Shown one piece after another: positions 1 to 13,000 of a DNA stretch of 64,000 bases. The first letter of the stretch is position 1, and each line of letters starts with the position of its first letter. The translations under genes and the position numbers were made by a program. The DNA lies in contig MU008176.1 in NCBI GenBank assembly GCA_010909165.1, positions 364,856-428,855 on the forward strand, read 5' to 3'. Source of the DNA: Anthoceros angustus. Taxonomy: Eukaryota; Streptophyta; Anthocerotopsida; Anthocerotales; Anthocerotaceae. The notes under the pieces were generated by a model, which did no database searches, had not been told where the DNA came from, and saw only the letters and a list, made by a program, of their open reading frames with translations.

Positions 1-856
1 AATTTTTAATGGTGTGCAAGTCCTACTAGAAAGGCAGCCTATATTCTGATCGTTGTTGCAATTTTATGTTACTTCAAATTGCAACATGCTATAGGCTTGG
101 TATTAAGTTTGACACTATTCCCTTCTCATTTTGTCACCATCTTAACACGAACTCTCTCTCTCATCACCTCACCCTCCTAAGTACACCTCTCTCTCACAAG
201 CATTGTTTATGATTTCAAACATACTATATGAAACTATATTCACAGTCCTTTGTTACAATTTCATGTAACACTTTCCATTTGGAACACTCATTAAGTTAGT
301 TGGCTTGGTGTTAAGTTTGTGATACTCTTCTCCACCTTCTCTCACCATCTTAACAACATGCAAGTGGTCTCTGACCTTACACCTCACCATTAAGAGCTTA
401 GCATTAAGTTTGTTGGCTTGGTGTTAAGTTTGTGATTTTCTTCTCCACCTTCTCTCACCATCTTAACAACCTTTGGTCTCTCCTTTCACCTCACACTCCT
501 AGTTAATGCTCGATGACACCCATTTTATAATTTTTCCCTCTTTGTGTTGCAACATGTGACAATGAGCTCCCCTCTCACACTACTATTTTATTCTTCCCTC
601 TTGCTTTTCCTACATGAGTAACCAGAACTCTATCTCTCTCCTTTGGTTGTCATTCTCTTTCCATTTTGCCTCCTTTGCATAGCTATGCATTTATAATCTA
701 CCTTCCCTCTTCAATGCACCCTTGTGTCCACATCTGGTTTTGTTTTAAGCTCCATACAATTGAAAACTCTTGTTTTTGATTATGTATAGTAGGATTCTAG
801 ATTATTTATATGTCTATCTATATATACACGGTTTGCGGGCGACTTATGTGTATATT

Positions 857-858
<2 letters not shown>
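1..858. repeat. AT-rich non-coding DNA with an imperfect 58-bp direct repeat
   Basis: No gene is recognised. A block of about 58 bp occurs at 299-356 and again at 412-470, nearly identical (it begins gttggcttggtgttaagttt and ends catcttaacaac), with a looser relative near 95-150. The DNA is pyrimidine-rich on the plus strand with many ctctc runs. It could be the decayed end of a mobile element, but no termini are visible. Confidence 0.5.

Positions 859-950
<92 letters not shown>
859..950. repeat. (TA)46 dinucleotide microsatellite
   Basis: An uninterrupted run of 46 TA units is visible. A Tyr-Ile repeat frame crossing it is only the translation of this microsatellite. Confidence 0.98.
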
Positions 951-951
<1 letters not shown>

Positions 952-1909
952 TTGTAACCTAAACATAATATTGTTGCCTATGTCTAAGTTAGGTAGGCGC
1001 GAGGGCTCACTCTCGTTGGAGGCAGATTCAAAAGAGAAGGCGGAAGGGACTTCCCCTTCCCCTTCTCTTTTCCCCCTTCCAAAAGCTTCCTCACCCTTTT
1101 CCTATCCATGGCCACAGATTTAGAGAGACAATGGCACTGTGTGTAACCAGTGTGACATGACGTTGGTGAAGGGATGGTGGCGGTGGGATCACGTGTCTGA
1201 CCCATAAAGCGGATCTTGTACTTACTGTGGACCGACTCTCCACAGGGTAGGAAATGAGTTAGGTTTTGTTTTTTTAGGCGTGGAGTAGAAAATAAGGTGG
1301 AAAGGAAGAAATAAGTCGGAGTACTTGGATGCACTCTGGAGTAGTAAAGGACTCAGACACCTCCGGAGAACTACGGACTACACTTTGGAGGAGCCGGACC
1401 GCACCGAGTGCCGGGAGTCGGACTACACTCGGGCAGACGGATGAAATCGCCGGTAAAAGTAACTTAGGGTCGTATTTTAGGCCAGAGGAGCCACGTGGGC
1501 AGTCTTGAGAGGTGGACGGGCATGCGCACCCGGAGACCGTAGGGGGTTGCGATGGGCCCGTTATAGGCGGTATTCACGCTCCGTACAGTGCAAAGGCTAA
1601 GAGTAGTGCCATGTAAATACGTGATAAGCGAGCGTAAGGCGGGGAGTAAGCCAGGCCTCGATTCTGGCTAAGAGCCGCCCTTCCGCGCGGCGATTACTCT
1701 CGACGGAGCGGACCGGGGCGGAGGTCATTCTTCAAAAGCAACCTCGCTGCGTTCTACGCTCTCGCTCGAGACCCGGTTCTTTGGCGTTATCTTTTCGAGC
1801 CCTCCTGCACCCTCACGCGCGGCTCGTCCTTGTAGCTGGAGAGCGGCGGCGAATGGCGAGAGCGTGAGATTGTTGAGCTTCAAGCCCTACGCGGAACAAG
1901 AGGCGCGCC
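951..1909. other. Intergenic DNA, no gene recognised
   Basis: The base composition changes from AT-rich to GC-rich near 1300. Short frames exist on both strands but none shows a recognisable domain, splice-site pattern or repeat. Nothing else is supported here. Confidence 0.5.
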
Positions 1910-3057
1910 ATGGGACCCAAGCGGCGGAGGTGTGAGCCATGGTACTTGGTGGAACATCATCGTCCACTGCTACTCCTACCGTCTTGGCGGGGAGGCGGAG
2001 AGTGGAGGGTGGCACCTAGATATTTTCGTGTGTCTGGACCTCACAACAGCCCTAGTGGGAGTATGGCCGGAAAATGCTGGCCCGGCCAAGGTGGACCGTG
2101 GAGGTCCTGAGGGCGGTTTACAACCGCCCAGCGGAGGAAGTAGGGGGAGTGGTTCCGGAGCCCCTGAAGGTCTTCGAAGGGGAAGGTGGAGGCGGCCAGG
2201 GCGGCCCTCTTGCGACCAGGGACGCAGCGATCCTCCAACGGATGGCTGATGTCGGACCTTCTGGACAGGAGGGTACGATTAGTGGCGAAGATCATCGTCC
2301 ACTGGAATATGCTCACCAAGGTGGACCACCTTGGGGATAATCTGCTGGTGTTCCTCCATGACTTGCCAAGAGGTGAAACGCCCGCCGCGGGATCATCGGC
2401 CCGAATCAACCAGAGGCCGGAGGGTGAAGTGAAAAGCCACCCCGTCGGCGTTGTCGTCATTTATCATCCATGTGTGGGGCATGAACCTCACGAAGGAGAA
2501 GAGGAGCGGGCGCCACAGGAGGGCCCTACCAAAGGCGAGGCGGGAAGGAAGAGCGGAGGCCGAGGTCCGCCCCACCCGGACCAAGCAGTCCGGGGAGGAG
2601 GGGCAGTGGGAGGATTCGGGACTCATACGTCACGCGGGACCGCCACCCGAGGAGTGTGGGAAGACATTCCCGCTTCCTCCTCTTGGTTCCCCCGGAACAC
2701 CCTGGCAGGAGGAGGTAGCCAGGCGAAGGACTGGCGGCGAGCCAGCCGGCCACAGCCCAAGCGGCCCTGTTAATCGGCGTGACTGGACTGGAAGCGACAA
2801 GCAGGCCTACCACGCTAGGAGCCTTTGCCCTACCAGCGAGTGGCGTGAAGCGGAGGAGGCCGTGCGGAGGCGAGAGGGGCCCGAGGCGGAGGAATGCGCA
2901 GCCCCACCCGAGGTCTGTCCCCAACCAGGAGGGGCAAGAGGGGCAGTTCCCGGACTCCCTCACCACCTCCGAGCCCCAAGCGGAGAAGAGCGGAGAAGGA
3001 GCTAGTGGCCAAGAGGGCCAAAGAAGTAGAAGGACCGGACCGAAACACTCAGGACCT
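1910..3057 (+). pseudogene. Degraded GC-rich coding tract related to the frame carried in the Ty3 LTRs
   Basis: Several plus-strand frames overlap and read as one damaged protein. A segment reading NGWLMSDL, then LGDNLLVFLHDL, then (after a frame change) FIIHVWGMNL lies at about 2230-2490. It parallels NGWLTRDL, LSDHLLLFLHEV and FLVHLYVYA encoded on the minus strand inside the LTRs of the 10-28.8 kb element. After about 2480 the frames become low-complexity and rich in Arg, Gly, Pro and Glu. At about 3057 the tract joins, without a gap, the integrase tail of a copia polyprotein. No known function is recognised. It is likely an extra or gag-like reading frame of a retroelement, broken by frameshifts. 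Confidence 0.4.
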
Positions 3058-5270
3058 GATATGCCTTCATTCCTTCTGAGTTGCGGACCAAGCTTGATCC
3101 CAAGGCACATCGACGTATTTTTGTTGGCTATTCTAATGACGTGAAGGGATACAAACTTTTTGACCCTGCCTCTCGATCGCTGACCATTTCTCGAAGTGTG
3201 ATTTTCCATGAGGATATTCTACTTCAGTGTCACCTTCAACAAACACAAGCACACACTGAGGACTCTTCTTCTATCTTTGGTGTTCAAGTTGATGAGCCAA
3301 TTGACACTTCCATGGTGACTCTCTATGAAGACGATGAGGAGCGTATGGGTTCAGAGGGGGACAAATTAACACTCATAAACAGCAGCCAGCAATTCAACAG
3401 CAACTAGCGTTTCAAGCACCTCCTGCGCCCTCACGGTTTGGATGTCCAACGATTTCTTGTTGCTTACAACAATTGCCGATGTTGCAAACTTACCAGAAGT
3501 TCCTGATCAGATTGTAGCTGCAAATGAACCAGAACCCAGAGAAGCCCCTCCTCTACGTCGTTCAACAAGGCTTCGTCGTCCCATAAAAGAGTGGAAACCA
3601 GATTATGTCGTAGGTATGGTCACTGCTGCTCCCCTTTCTCAAGATTTTGTCCTCAATACTGCTGCTTCTTTAGATGAACCTGCTACCTATAAGGAAGCAA
3701 TAGAGGCCCTGAGGCAGAGCAATGGAAAAAGGCCATAGAGTCTGAATACTCCTCTCTTATTCAAAACAAGACATGGAAGGAAGTTGACCTACCTCCTGGT
3801 CGCAAGCCTATTGCTTGCAAATGGGTGTTCAAAAAACAATTAAACACGGATGGCAGTGTAGGGAGGTATAAAGCCAGATTAGTAGCCAAAGGGTATAGTC
3901 AAGTCCCTGGTCTAGATTACAACGAGACTTTCGCCCCTGTTGTGAAATCAACCTCTGTTAGAATACTCCTAGCAATTGCTGCCCACTTCAGCTTGATAGT
4001 CTACCAGCTAGATGTCAAAACTGCCTTCTTGCATGGCCTTCTAGAGGAAGATATATATGAGTCGTGAGGCTACATAAAAAAACCGACAAGGTGTTGAAGC
4101 TACTTAAGACCACATATGGTCTCAAACAATCATCGAGCTTGGAGCAAGTGTTTCACGAGTGCTAATTGAGCTAGGCTTTGTGTCATGGATCTTTGATTCG
4201 GTGTTTACATCTTGTGTGAGGGCCAAGACTTTATAATCCTGTCTGTCTATGTCGATGATAATTTCCTTTTCAGTGCCTCAATGACCTTGATGGACAAGAT
4301 CAAAAGAGTTCTGCTTACCAGATTTGAAATGAGTGATTTGGGTGAGCTTTCTTTTTCCTTGGGTGTCCATTTTCACTTCAATCATAGTGATCACACAATT
4401 GACATCCATCAAGAGCACTATGTGCAGCAACTTTTGCGACGTTTCCAGATGGAGGATGCCAAGCCTGTGGCCACTCCCATGGTGGTTGGGGAGAAGCTTT
4501 CCAAGGAGAACTCACCTACTACTTTGGCTGAGAAGGAAGAGATGGATAGGAAGCCATATAGGCAGGCAGTGGGCTGTCTGCTATATTTAGCTGGATGGAC
4601 AAGGTTAGATATCGGAAGGGCTGTCAATAATGTTAGCCAGTTCCTAGAGAATCCAGGTTTAGAACATTGGACTGCTGTAAAAGGATTTTTCGTTACCTTA
4701 AGGGGACACCTAGGAGAGGTCTCAGGTACTCTAGACAGCATGGTGGTTTAGAACTTTCTGCATACTGTGATGCAGACTGGGCTGGGGACCCAGACACTAG
4801 AAGGAGTGTAGCTGCATACTAGACACTAGAAGGAGTGTAGCTGCATACTACTGTTTCCTAGGTCACTCAGTTGTTTCCTGGTCTAGTAAAAAGCTGCCCA
4901 CCATATGTTTATCAAGTACGGAGGCGGAGTATGGTGCCATGACTCAAGCTGCAAGGGAGAGTTTATGGATCCGCACCTTCTTGAAGGGCCTGCATCAACT
5001 CCCAATTGGGCCAACTCGACTCCTATGTGACAATCAATCAGCTATAGCTCTTTCTCGGAATCCTGTTTTCCATGCGAGAACCAAGCATATCGACATTGCA
5101 CACCATTTTATTCGACAACAAGGAGGTATATGTCGAGTATGTCCCCATAGGTGAGAATGTAGCTGATTTACTTACTAAAGCACTTCCCAAGCTTGTCCAT
5201 GAGAAGCATACTCTAGCTGCTGGTGTTCAGCAGATCCCAGCAAGAGCAAAAGCTGGGTTTGGTCACTGAG
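3058..5270 (+). pseudogene. Ty1/copia polyprotein remnant (integrase tail, reverse transcriptase, RNase H)
   Basis: Homology starts inside the integrase C-terminal region (YAFIPSELRTKLD, then RRIFVGYS at about 3110). It continues through the linker (RRSTRLRRP at about 3560), reverse transcriptase (KARLVAKGYSQ at about 3870, DVKTAFLHG at about 4012, catalytic YVDD at about 4246) and RNase H (CDADWAG at about 4763, STEAEY at about 4918, CDNQSA at about 5026). It ends with the usual tail ENVADLLTKALPK at about 5155. Gag, protease and the integrase core are missing. Frames break near 3405, 3735, 4068 and 4740, and a 29-bp tandem duplication at 4792-4849 disrupts RNase H. The copy cannot encode a working polyprotein. 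Confidence 0.92.
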
Positions 5271-5273
5271 GTT

Positions 5274-5811
5274 TGTTAGATTTGCTAGATCTACTGAGAG
5301 ACAGACTCGTGTTCAAGACATTAGAGCCCTTGACTCCCTCATGCTCCCTACCTTTCAACCTCATAGCTGTAGATGCAATTGGTCACCAATATTGCCTTTG
5401 GGGACTCTAGCTTTTCACTTGCTGGGTCATGAGTCATCCGGTCTAGGAGTTTATATTCATCAAGAGGATGACTGGTGAAGACTTTGGAGGAGAAGAGGAC
5501 TTGATGCGCTCGAGATCATTCACACTTGGAGTTCAGTTTTTCGTTCGAGTGGAGCGAGCTGTTTCGTTTCATCGTGGTGGTTTCCTTGAGTTGCATGTGC
5601 AATTTCCTTCCTCTGTTTAGTACTAGAAGATTTTCAATCCTGTTTTGGAAGACATCATCTGCGGACTACACTAGAACTAAGTGGGAGTAATGGTAGACTA
5701 CAATTTACCTGGCGGTTTGAGCAGTTTAGTAGTTACTACAGAGCTGGTTATGCCATAGCCGATTACAATTTCCTGTACAAATACTTACATTCATAATCAA
5801 GTTATCATCAT
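5274..5811 (+). mobile_element. Possible 3' LTR of the copia remnant
   Basis: The sequence directly after the polyprotein stop begins TGTTAGATTTGC, a typical plant copia LTR start. It contains tacaaatacttacattcat and atcaagttatcatca near 5775-5811, which resembles a common plant copia LTR end. No 5' LTR is present for comparison, so the right boundary is a guess. Confidence 0.45.
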
Positions 5812-8157
5812 TGGAAGCATCGCTTCTACATCTCTTGCCGTTTCTCGTCGGTCACGGCTTGCCCATCTGTTCTTCTAGATGGCAGCCTCTGCATCCCTTA
5901 AAAGTAGTCATCAACACACACATATTTCGAAATGCCTCTTATCAGGCTGGAAAACGTGCTGGAATGACCAGGTTCGACAACTTCCACCTCCATCTGGGGT
6001 ACTTTAGTTGTTCGTGGTCTGGAATCCAATCGACTTTCGGTACCTTAACTTTGGAATAATGTGTTGAATAGAGCTGGCGGCAGAGTTTCCAAGTGGGTTC
6101 AACCCAGATCCTTGGAAGTAATCTTGCTTTGTGAATCATAGATGTGCAGGATCCATTAAATTTTGAGGACTCTTCCGACCCTCGTCCATGGCGGGGGTTT
6201 CCTCCAAATTCAATGCGTTAAGGATAGTGCTTGCTTAGAAGAAGGAGGAGTCTATTATAGAGCGGCATTGGACTAGATTCTGCGGTTCGGCGGTGTAGTC
6301 AGAGCTGCCCAATTAGTGGGGCCTCCAATACCTTCTAGGATGCTCTAGTAGCTGGTCCTTGGTGGACCTTAGGAATTGTCCATTTGCATTTCCCCTAATT
6401 TGATTTAGTATTCACTAAAAAAGAAAAACGAAAAGCTATTTTGCTTGGCTCGCATGCGGTAAGAATGTGGTGCACGATCACAGCAATTAATAAAAATATC
6501 TGTAATTCTTCCATTTGCATTTTTAATTTCCCCCTAATCTGATTTAGAATATCCACTGAAAAAGAAAAACGAAAAGCCTGGTGAAGGATCTGTGCTTGCT
6601 TTGCATGCGGTAAGAATGTGGTGCTTGATCGATGGGCTTACTGACTTCATCGTCGGCTCCCGTGCAGTGTGCTGGCGGGCCGACCACTCGGACCCGTCTG
6701 GTCGAGCTTGCAGAGATAGCGGGATCAATTTGAATGCAGGCAAATGCGCAAGCCAGAGAAACTACTAGGCATCTGATGACTGATGATGCCATTGCATTCT
6801 GGTAGTCCGTGGTGCCGACAGGAACGAACTCCTTCCAGGGTTCCTTGTCCGGATTCGATTGCTCACGGCTAATTGATGGAGATGGGTGCTCCGCACCGTC
6901 GGGCCCATCTTTTACCGCCATGGTGCAGATATGAAGCAGTGCACATATGAAGCCGGTTGAAGAAGGTGACATTTTGGTTGGCAATGCGCATACGCAGCCG
7001 GCATGAATTAGGAGAAGTTTGGCGCCAAGCGAGCCCGAGCAGGCGGATTGGTACGGTTAATGAAGCCAACCGGTTTCTTCAAAATAATAGACGCCGTCCA
7101 GAACTTCCGGCCGACGGCCTTGAAACGCCACGGCCCTGGCGAAACCGGCAGCGAACCCGGGCTGGCGCTGTCCTAAATGCCACTGGAACACACGAGGAAC
7201 GCCGAGCAGGTGACTTTGCTCCTCACCTCCATCCCATTCCCTGCCAAAGCGCCTCCAGACACTCCTTCCATCATGGCATCAATTGATGCGGATCGATCCG
7301 ATGTCAAAGCGCCAGCGAGGCAATTTTGCGTGATGAATTTTCTTTTGGCGAGGATGCATCTTCAGATTGGCAGGGAATTATGAGCCACAATTGGGGAGCG
7401 CATTGGGAATTCAGTGGGATTCTTACGGGCGGTTTCGTCGGCTCACCTCGATCGCCAACCAAGTGCTTTGGTAGTCCGCCATTCCATAGGGACATCCGGC
7501 GGACCTACCAACCGCAAGACCAGTTTTAGCGATCCTCTGTTAGTTACCGACCATTTATTTGGGTCCTGTATCCAGAGCACAGTGAAGCAATTGTGATGAT
7601 CGAACTGTATGTCCTAGGTCCTGCATCCAGTGCACAATGAAGCATTTGAGGTGATCGACCTGTCTCGTAGTAGTTTCATATACTTCTGTACTTCAATTGT
7701 TCAGTTGATGAGCGTCTCAAGCAAATGTGACTTGGGCACCCTCCGTCCCAAGTCGTTGTGGTCTTTCAAGAGGTGCAGATTTCAAATCAATGTTCTGAGA
7801 GTCAAATGTGATTTAGCTGCCTACATTGGAGGGGGCATACTTGCTGGGAACTCTGGATTGGGCCTGAATGGCATCAAATCCCCCGGACCATGTGATTGTC
7901 ACCAAAGGAGCTTTTATCTACGCTGGCAGCAGTGTTGTGAGGATAAGGTGCTGTTTTGGCGAGTAGTGAAGGCGTGCTTTGCTGTACCGTCCTCTGCATT
8001 GATCTTGCCGTCAGTCCCCCTCGCACATAAGTGTGAGCGAGGAGGAGGGGCAGAATCACAATTAAGCCTTGATGCCACTATCTTTGTAATAGATTTCCTT
8101 GATTCGGAAGCTTTGTCAAATAGAAATGCCCTGGGATTGACACTTGGATGTGTCAGG
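5812..8157. other. Unassigned repeat-bearing DNA between two copia elements
   Basis: No protein family is recognised in any frame. An imperfect direct repeat of about 100-125 bp is present at 6378-6479 and 6508-6631 (shared core gaaaaacgaaaagc and gcatgcggtaagaatgtgg). A second repeat of about 50 bp lies at 7560-7610 and 7617-7665. The frame at 7630-8163 (177 codons) has no motif I know and is probably chance. Confidence 0.45.
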
Positions 8158-8413
8158 TGTTAGAAGTGATTTATTACAACATATCAAAATATGTTATAAG
8201 AGTGCCCTAAAAGCAGGTTATGAAGAGTGCCCTAAAAGCAGGTTATGAAGAGTGCCCTAAAATAACATACTTGAAAGTCATGCATCTTCTAGAAAGTATC
8301 TTCTAGAAAGTATCTTCTAGAAAGTCCAAAAGTAAAGGGCAAGGTCAAGTAACCAATAGGAATCAAGGTCAAGTAACCAGTAGGATCCAAGGCTAGGACT
8401 ATATAAGGCCAAG
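8158..8413 (+). repeat. Truncated 5' LTR of the outer copia element
   Basis: It aligns with 28796-29028 with only a few substitutions (for example tagaagtg/tagacgtg). It holds one more copy of a 25-bp unit (agagtgccctaaaagcaggt..., 8199-8248) and three copies of cttctagaaagt. A TATA box (actatataagg) lies near 8398-8408. The match stops at ggccaag. Confidence 0.85.
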
Positions 8414-8464
8414 AGCCACGACCGGATCGAGGAGATCATCAGGCGATGAAACCTTGAGAAAATT

Positions 8465-9987
8465 TTGGAGTCCATGAATGCATGTAAATGCGAAGAGGCT
8501 ATGTTGGCAAATGTTGATGAGCAAAGCTTGAAGGAAGCCTTGGAAGGCCAAAGGCGAAGGAGTGGAAGAAGCCTGGATAGTGAGTATAACTCACTTATCA
8601 AGAACAAGACTTGGGAAATCACTCCTCTACCCCAAGGAAGGAAGTGCATAGGATCCAAATGGGTGTTCAAGATCAAGCACTCGATGGGAGCATAGAGCGA
8701 TACAAAGCAAAATGGTGGGGAAGGATATACACAAGTGCGGTATTGACTACAGACACTTTCTCCCTGTTGCTAAGATAACATCCATTCGTATACTCTTAGC
8801 AATAGCTACCATGGATCTGGAGATACATCACATGGATGTCCAAACTGCGTTTCTCAATGGAGATTTGGAAGAAGAGATCTACATGAACCAACGGAAGGGT
8901 ATGAAGTGCCGGGCGGAAAGTGAGGTATGTAAATTGCTAAAGGCACTTTGGTCTTAAGCAATGCACTTACGGTATGTTAAGATTGACAAGTTCTTCCAAG
9001 CTAGAGGTTTCAAGAAAACCAATGGAGATTGGAACATCTATGTGAAGAGAGTGGGAGTCCATGATGATCATTGCTCTATGTGGATGATCTAATCCTTGTT
9101 TGCAATGATTTGGAGCTCTTAGAGAGTCAAGAAGAGTCTTAATGATAGTTTTGATATGAGGATCTAGGTGAACTTCATTACTTTCTAGGGATAGAAGTAA
9201 TGAGAGGCAGAATAGAAGATCTCTTTGAGCCAAAGGACATATGTTGAGAATGTCTCACGCTTTGGAATGCAAGAGTGCAAGCTGTGAAGACACCAATGGT
9301 GCTTAATGAGAAGCTCTCAAAGGAGATGAGTCCTACAAGAGAGAAGGAGAAGGTAGATAAAACTCTCTATCGATTGTCTGTTGGATGCCTCACCTATTTA
9401 TCTACAGGACAAGGCACGACATTGCGGAGTTGCAAGTCAATTTATGGCTAACCACGGACAGGTTTCAAGCCGTGAAGAGGATAATGAGGTACTTGAGTGG
9501 TACAAAGCATTGGAATTTGGTGTATCAACAGGAGCATCGTGAAGTCCAAGTGGTAGGATATTGTGATTCGATCGGAGATGTTGATAGTCGTAAGTCTACG
9601 ATCGGATATGCTTATGCCGAATGGGGAGCCATTTCATGGAATAGTAGGAGACAACCCATCGTGGCTCTATCCTCTCAAGGTAATATATGGCAACATGCTC
9701 TGCGGTCATGGAGGCGATATGGTTGCGTAACTTGCTAGAGGAGATGGGATTCAAGCGGAAGCAAGCAACAACAATCTTCAACGACAATCAAGGTTGCATC
9801 TTCTTAGCCAAGAATGCAACTTTTCATGCTAGAACCAAGCACATCAGTGAAACATCACTTTATAAGAGAGAAGGTAAAGTCAAAAGAGGTAAAGCTAGAG
9901 TATTGTCCAACAGGAGACATGCGCAGATATTTTGACCAAAGCCTTGACTTTAGAAAAACATGCTAGGTTTAGCAAGATGCTGAGCTG
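8465..9987 (+). pseudogene. Copia reverse transcriptase/RNase H remnant of the outer element
   Basis: Recognisable in order: EYNSLIKNKTWEI (about 8582), GSKWVFKIK (about 8650), ITSIRILLAIA (about 8776), HMDVQTAFLNGDLEEEIYMNQ (about 8830), catalytic LYVDDLILV (about 9075), RNase H CDSIGDVDSRKSTIGY (about 9560) with the usual Asp context altered, FNDNQGCIFLAKN (about 9777), FHARTKHI (about 9825) and the terminal ADILTKALTLEKH in a shifted frame (about 9925). There are several frameshifts and stop codons. The integrase is missing and the reading frame is joined directly to the truncated LTR. Confidence 0.9.
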
Positions 9988-10019
9988 AGGGAATAATTTT
10001 GATATGTTGAGTGGGAGTG

Positions 10020-13000
10020 TGTGGGTGTGGATTCGTGTCCGGGGACATGAGGTCCACATTCGCCCCTCAATGTCGTTGTAGGCTTAGGATTCGCTCCCAA
10101 GGGAATGGTTTGTGCCGAGGCGCTAACTTCTATCGCTCTGACCTTCACCCCAAGTCAAGACTTACTTGCTATTATTCTTACCTATCTACTCAACCACTAC
10201 TACCCCGACTTGTCTAGCTACCACTCTTATTCCACGACCGCAAATCTTATTCCACGATCATGGTGGCTCTCACGGGTAGTTGCTTCGACCACCGAGGTGG
10301 GTCCCACACCCAAACCCTAGCGATTATTTCGACGGCGCCTGGATCTCGCCACGGCGCCCATCAGCAGCACGGATCCGGCTTTATTCTGCACTCCACACTT
10401 CATGCACACACACACACCGATTCCTAGGGACCTAAATTCCACAAATCCCTCACCGCTCCACACACACACAAAGGGCGCCACACTCACACAATTTTACAAG
10501 GGAACGCTGTTCCCCCTTGCGCACGCTTCCACCAGCAGCACCGATTTGGTTTCTTTTGGATTCACACAAATCTCCACTGCTAGTCTCTCAATTAGTTCCC
10601 TTCTCAACCCCTCTCACACCTCGATCGCGCATGTGTTTAGTCACTCCTTCACCCAATCTTCTCCTCTCTCTCTCCCTCAATTCGCCCTTCCAACCATCCA
10701 CTCAACACTTCTCAATTCGCAGCTTCCAATCCACTCAACACTTCTCTCTTGGGAACACAACTAGCGGGGACAAGTGTGAAGGAAGAAGAACCCCAGGCCA
10801 CAGCACGAGCAAGCTCCAGACCCGCCCCGCGCCAATCCCTTGGTTTCCTCCTCCTTTGTCAGCAAGATTGCTTTATCACCCCTCCTCCCCCAGCTGCGGA
10901 GCAAGCTCTCGACCACCCCTAGGAGCGTCTCGCGCACACCGCCTCTGTCAATCGGACGTCTCCAACCAGCCACAGGCAGCGTGGGGATCTCAACCAGGAA
11001 TTATCTGACGTGAGGGACCTAATTCGCCCCTCTTATACATCGGCTGGGGCACCCTGCCCCGGATTTTTAGGTCCTAAGATGGCTATCGCGAAGGACGCGC
11101 CACAATGGAGCGATCCTAGGTCGCAGATCCTAACCAAATTATCTTTAGGTTGCTACCACCTCGCCTCACGCTATCTGCGCCCTACCTCGACTTGGCTGCC
11201 CGCCCACGTCCTCCATTGCTGCCGCCACGAGCTCCCCGCCACGCACTGGTCGGGAGGTTCTCCACACTACTTCCACCTCACCGCCACCGCTGGACGTCCG
11301 AATTTGAGGTGTACCACCTGGGCTTCGCATCTTCCGCCGCCTATTGCCGAGGATTATTCTGCCTCGTCCACCCAAGCTGGACCTCCTCCTCGCTCAACTC
11401 CTCCAAAGTCGCCTCCGCATAATAGGGAGCCAACCCCACACCGGGCGCGATGGTAGAAGTATGCGCCGGGTCCTCACTTGCGATGGTAGGCCCCGATCCC
11501 TCCTATTTCCACACGCACATGGGCGGTGAGGTTAAGCACGCGTTCTCCATTCACATATAGACCGGGCACATAAGTTTCCTCATCCATGTGCCGTAATATA
11601 ATAGGACCCCTGCTGAGGTGCTTACCCCCTCCTCCCGTAGGCTACACAGTTGCACGGCCTATGTCCTCGCGAGGCGCCAGCGCCCGCCCCGCTTCCGGGT
11701 TGGTTGCGCCAATGTCGGTGGCGGTTTCGACTACTGTAGTGGACTCCACGACCGTCGTTCGCTCAAAGAACGCGTAGGTGAGGTTTCGGCTACCTCGGTT
11801 CTTTGCTTCCTTCCGCTCGGTAGGCCCTTCCGCTACTCGATCGTGGTCCTGCTACCCGCTTCCCTTCCCTTTGTCTTTTCGGCCCGGCCACGTGCCTCAT
11901 CCGCTCCGCTTATATCGCTCCGCTAGCTTATGGGCCTTTTCCACGAGGCCGCTTCGCCTCTGGCTCGCAACAACTCCCCGCATCTCTGGTTCGTCTCGTG
12001 GGCATCCTTAATTTGAGCCATGAGTGCTTCCTGGCTCGTCATGGCTTGCAACTTCTCACAGGCCTGCACAAATCTTCTTGAATCTTGGCCCTTATTTCCT
12101 CTAGGTTCCGCTTGTCTTCCTCCGGTTGCTTGCGCTTGGCCTCCTTCACCCAATCTTCTCCTCTCTCTCTCTCTCCCTCAATTCGCCCTTCCAACCATCC
12201 ACTCAACACTTCTCTCTCAATTGAACACAACTAGCGGGGACAAGTGTGAAGGAAAGAAGAACCCCAGGCGTCACGGCGCGAGCAAGCTCCAGACCCGCGC
12301 CAATCCCTTGGTTTCCTCCTCCTTTGTCGGCAAGATTGCTTTATCACCCCTCCTCCCAGTGAGCAAGCTCTCGACCACCCCTAGGAGTCTCGCACCACCT
12401 CTGTCAATCGGACGTCTCCAACCAGCCACAGGCGTGGGGATCTCAACCGAGAATTATCGTGAGGGACCTAATTCGCCCCTCTTATACATCGGTGGGCACC
12501 ACCGGATTTTAGGTCCTAAGATGGCTATCGCGAAGGGGCCCACAAAGCGATCCTAGGTCCGGTGCCTAACCAAATTATCTTTAGGTTGCTACCACCTCAC
12601 CCCTCGCTATCTGCGCGCCCTACCTCGACTTGGCGCCTCGTCCTCCATTGCTGCCGCCACGAGCTCTCACCGCCCTGGTGGACGGGTTCTCCCACTACTT
12701 CCACCTCACATCGCTGCTGGGCGTCGAATTTGAGGTGTACCACCTTGGGCTTCGCATCTTCCGGGCCTATTGAGGATTATTCGGCTCCTCGTCCACCCAA
12801 GCTGGACCTCCTCCTCGCTCAACTCCTCCAAAGTCGCCTCCGCATGAGCCAACCCCACACCGGGCGCGATGGTAGAAGTATGCACGGGTCCTCACTTGCG
12901 ATGGTAGGCCACATCCCTCCTATTTCCACACGCACATGGTGAGGTTAAGCACGCGTTCTCCATTCACATATAGACCGGCACATAAGTTTCCTCATCCATG

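Noticed and set aside
770-1123. 117-codon open frame on the plus strand
   Set aside because: Most of it is Tyr-Ile from the TA microsatellite; no domain outside it.
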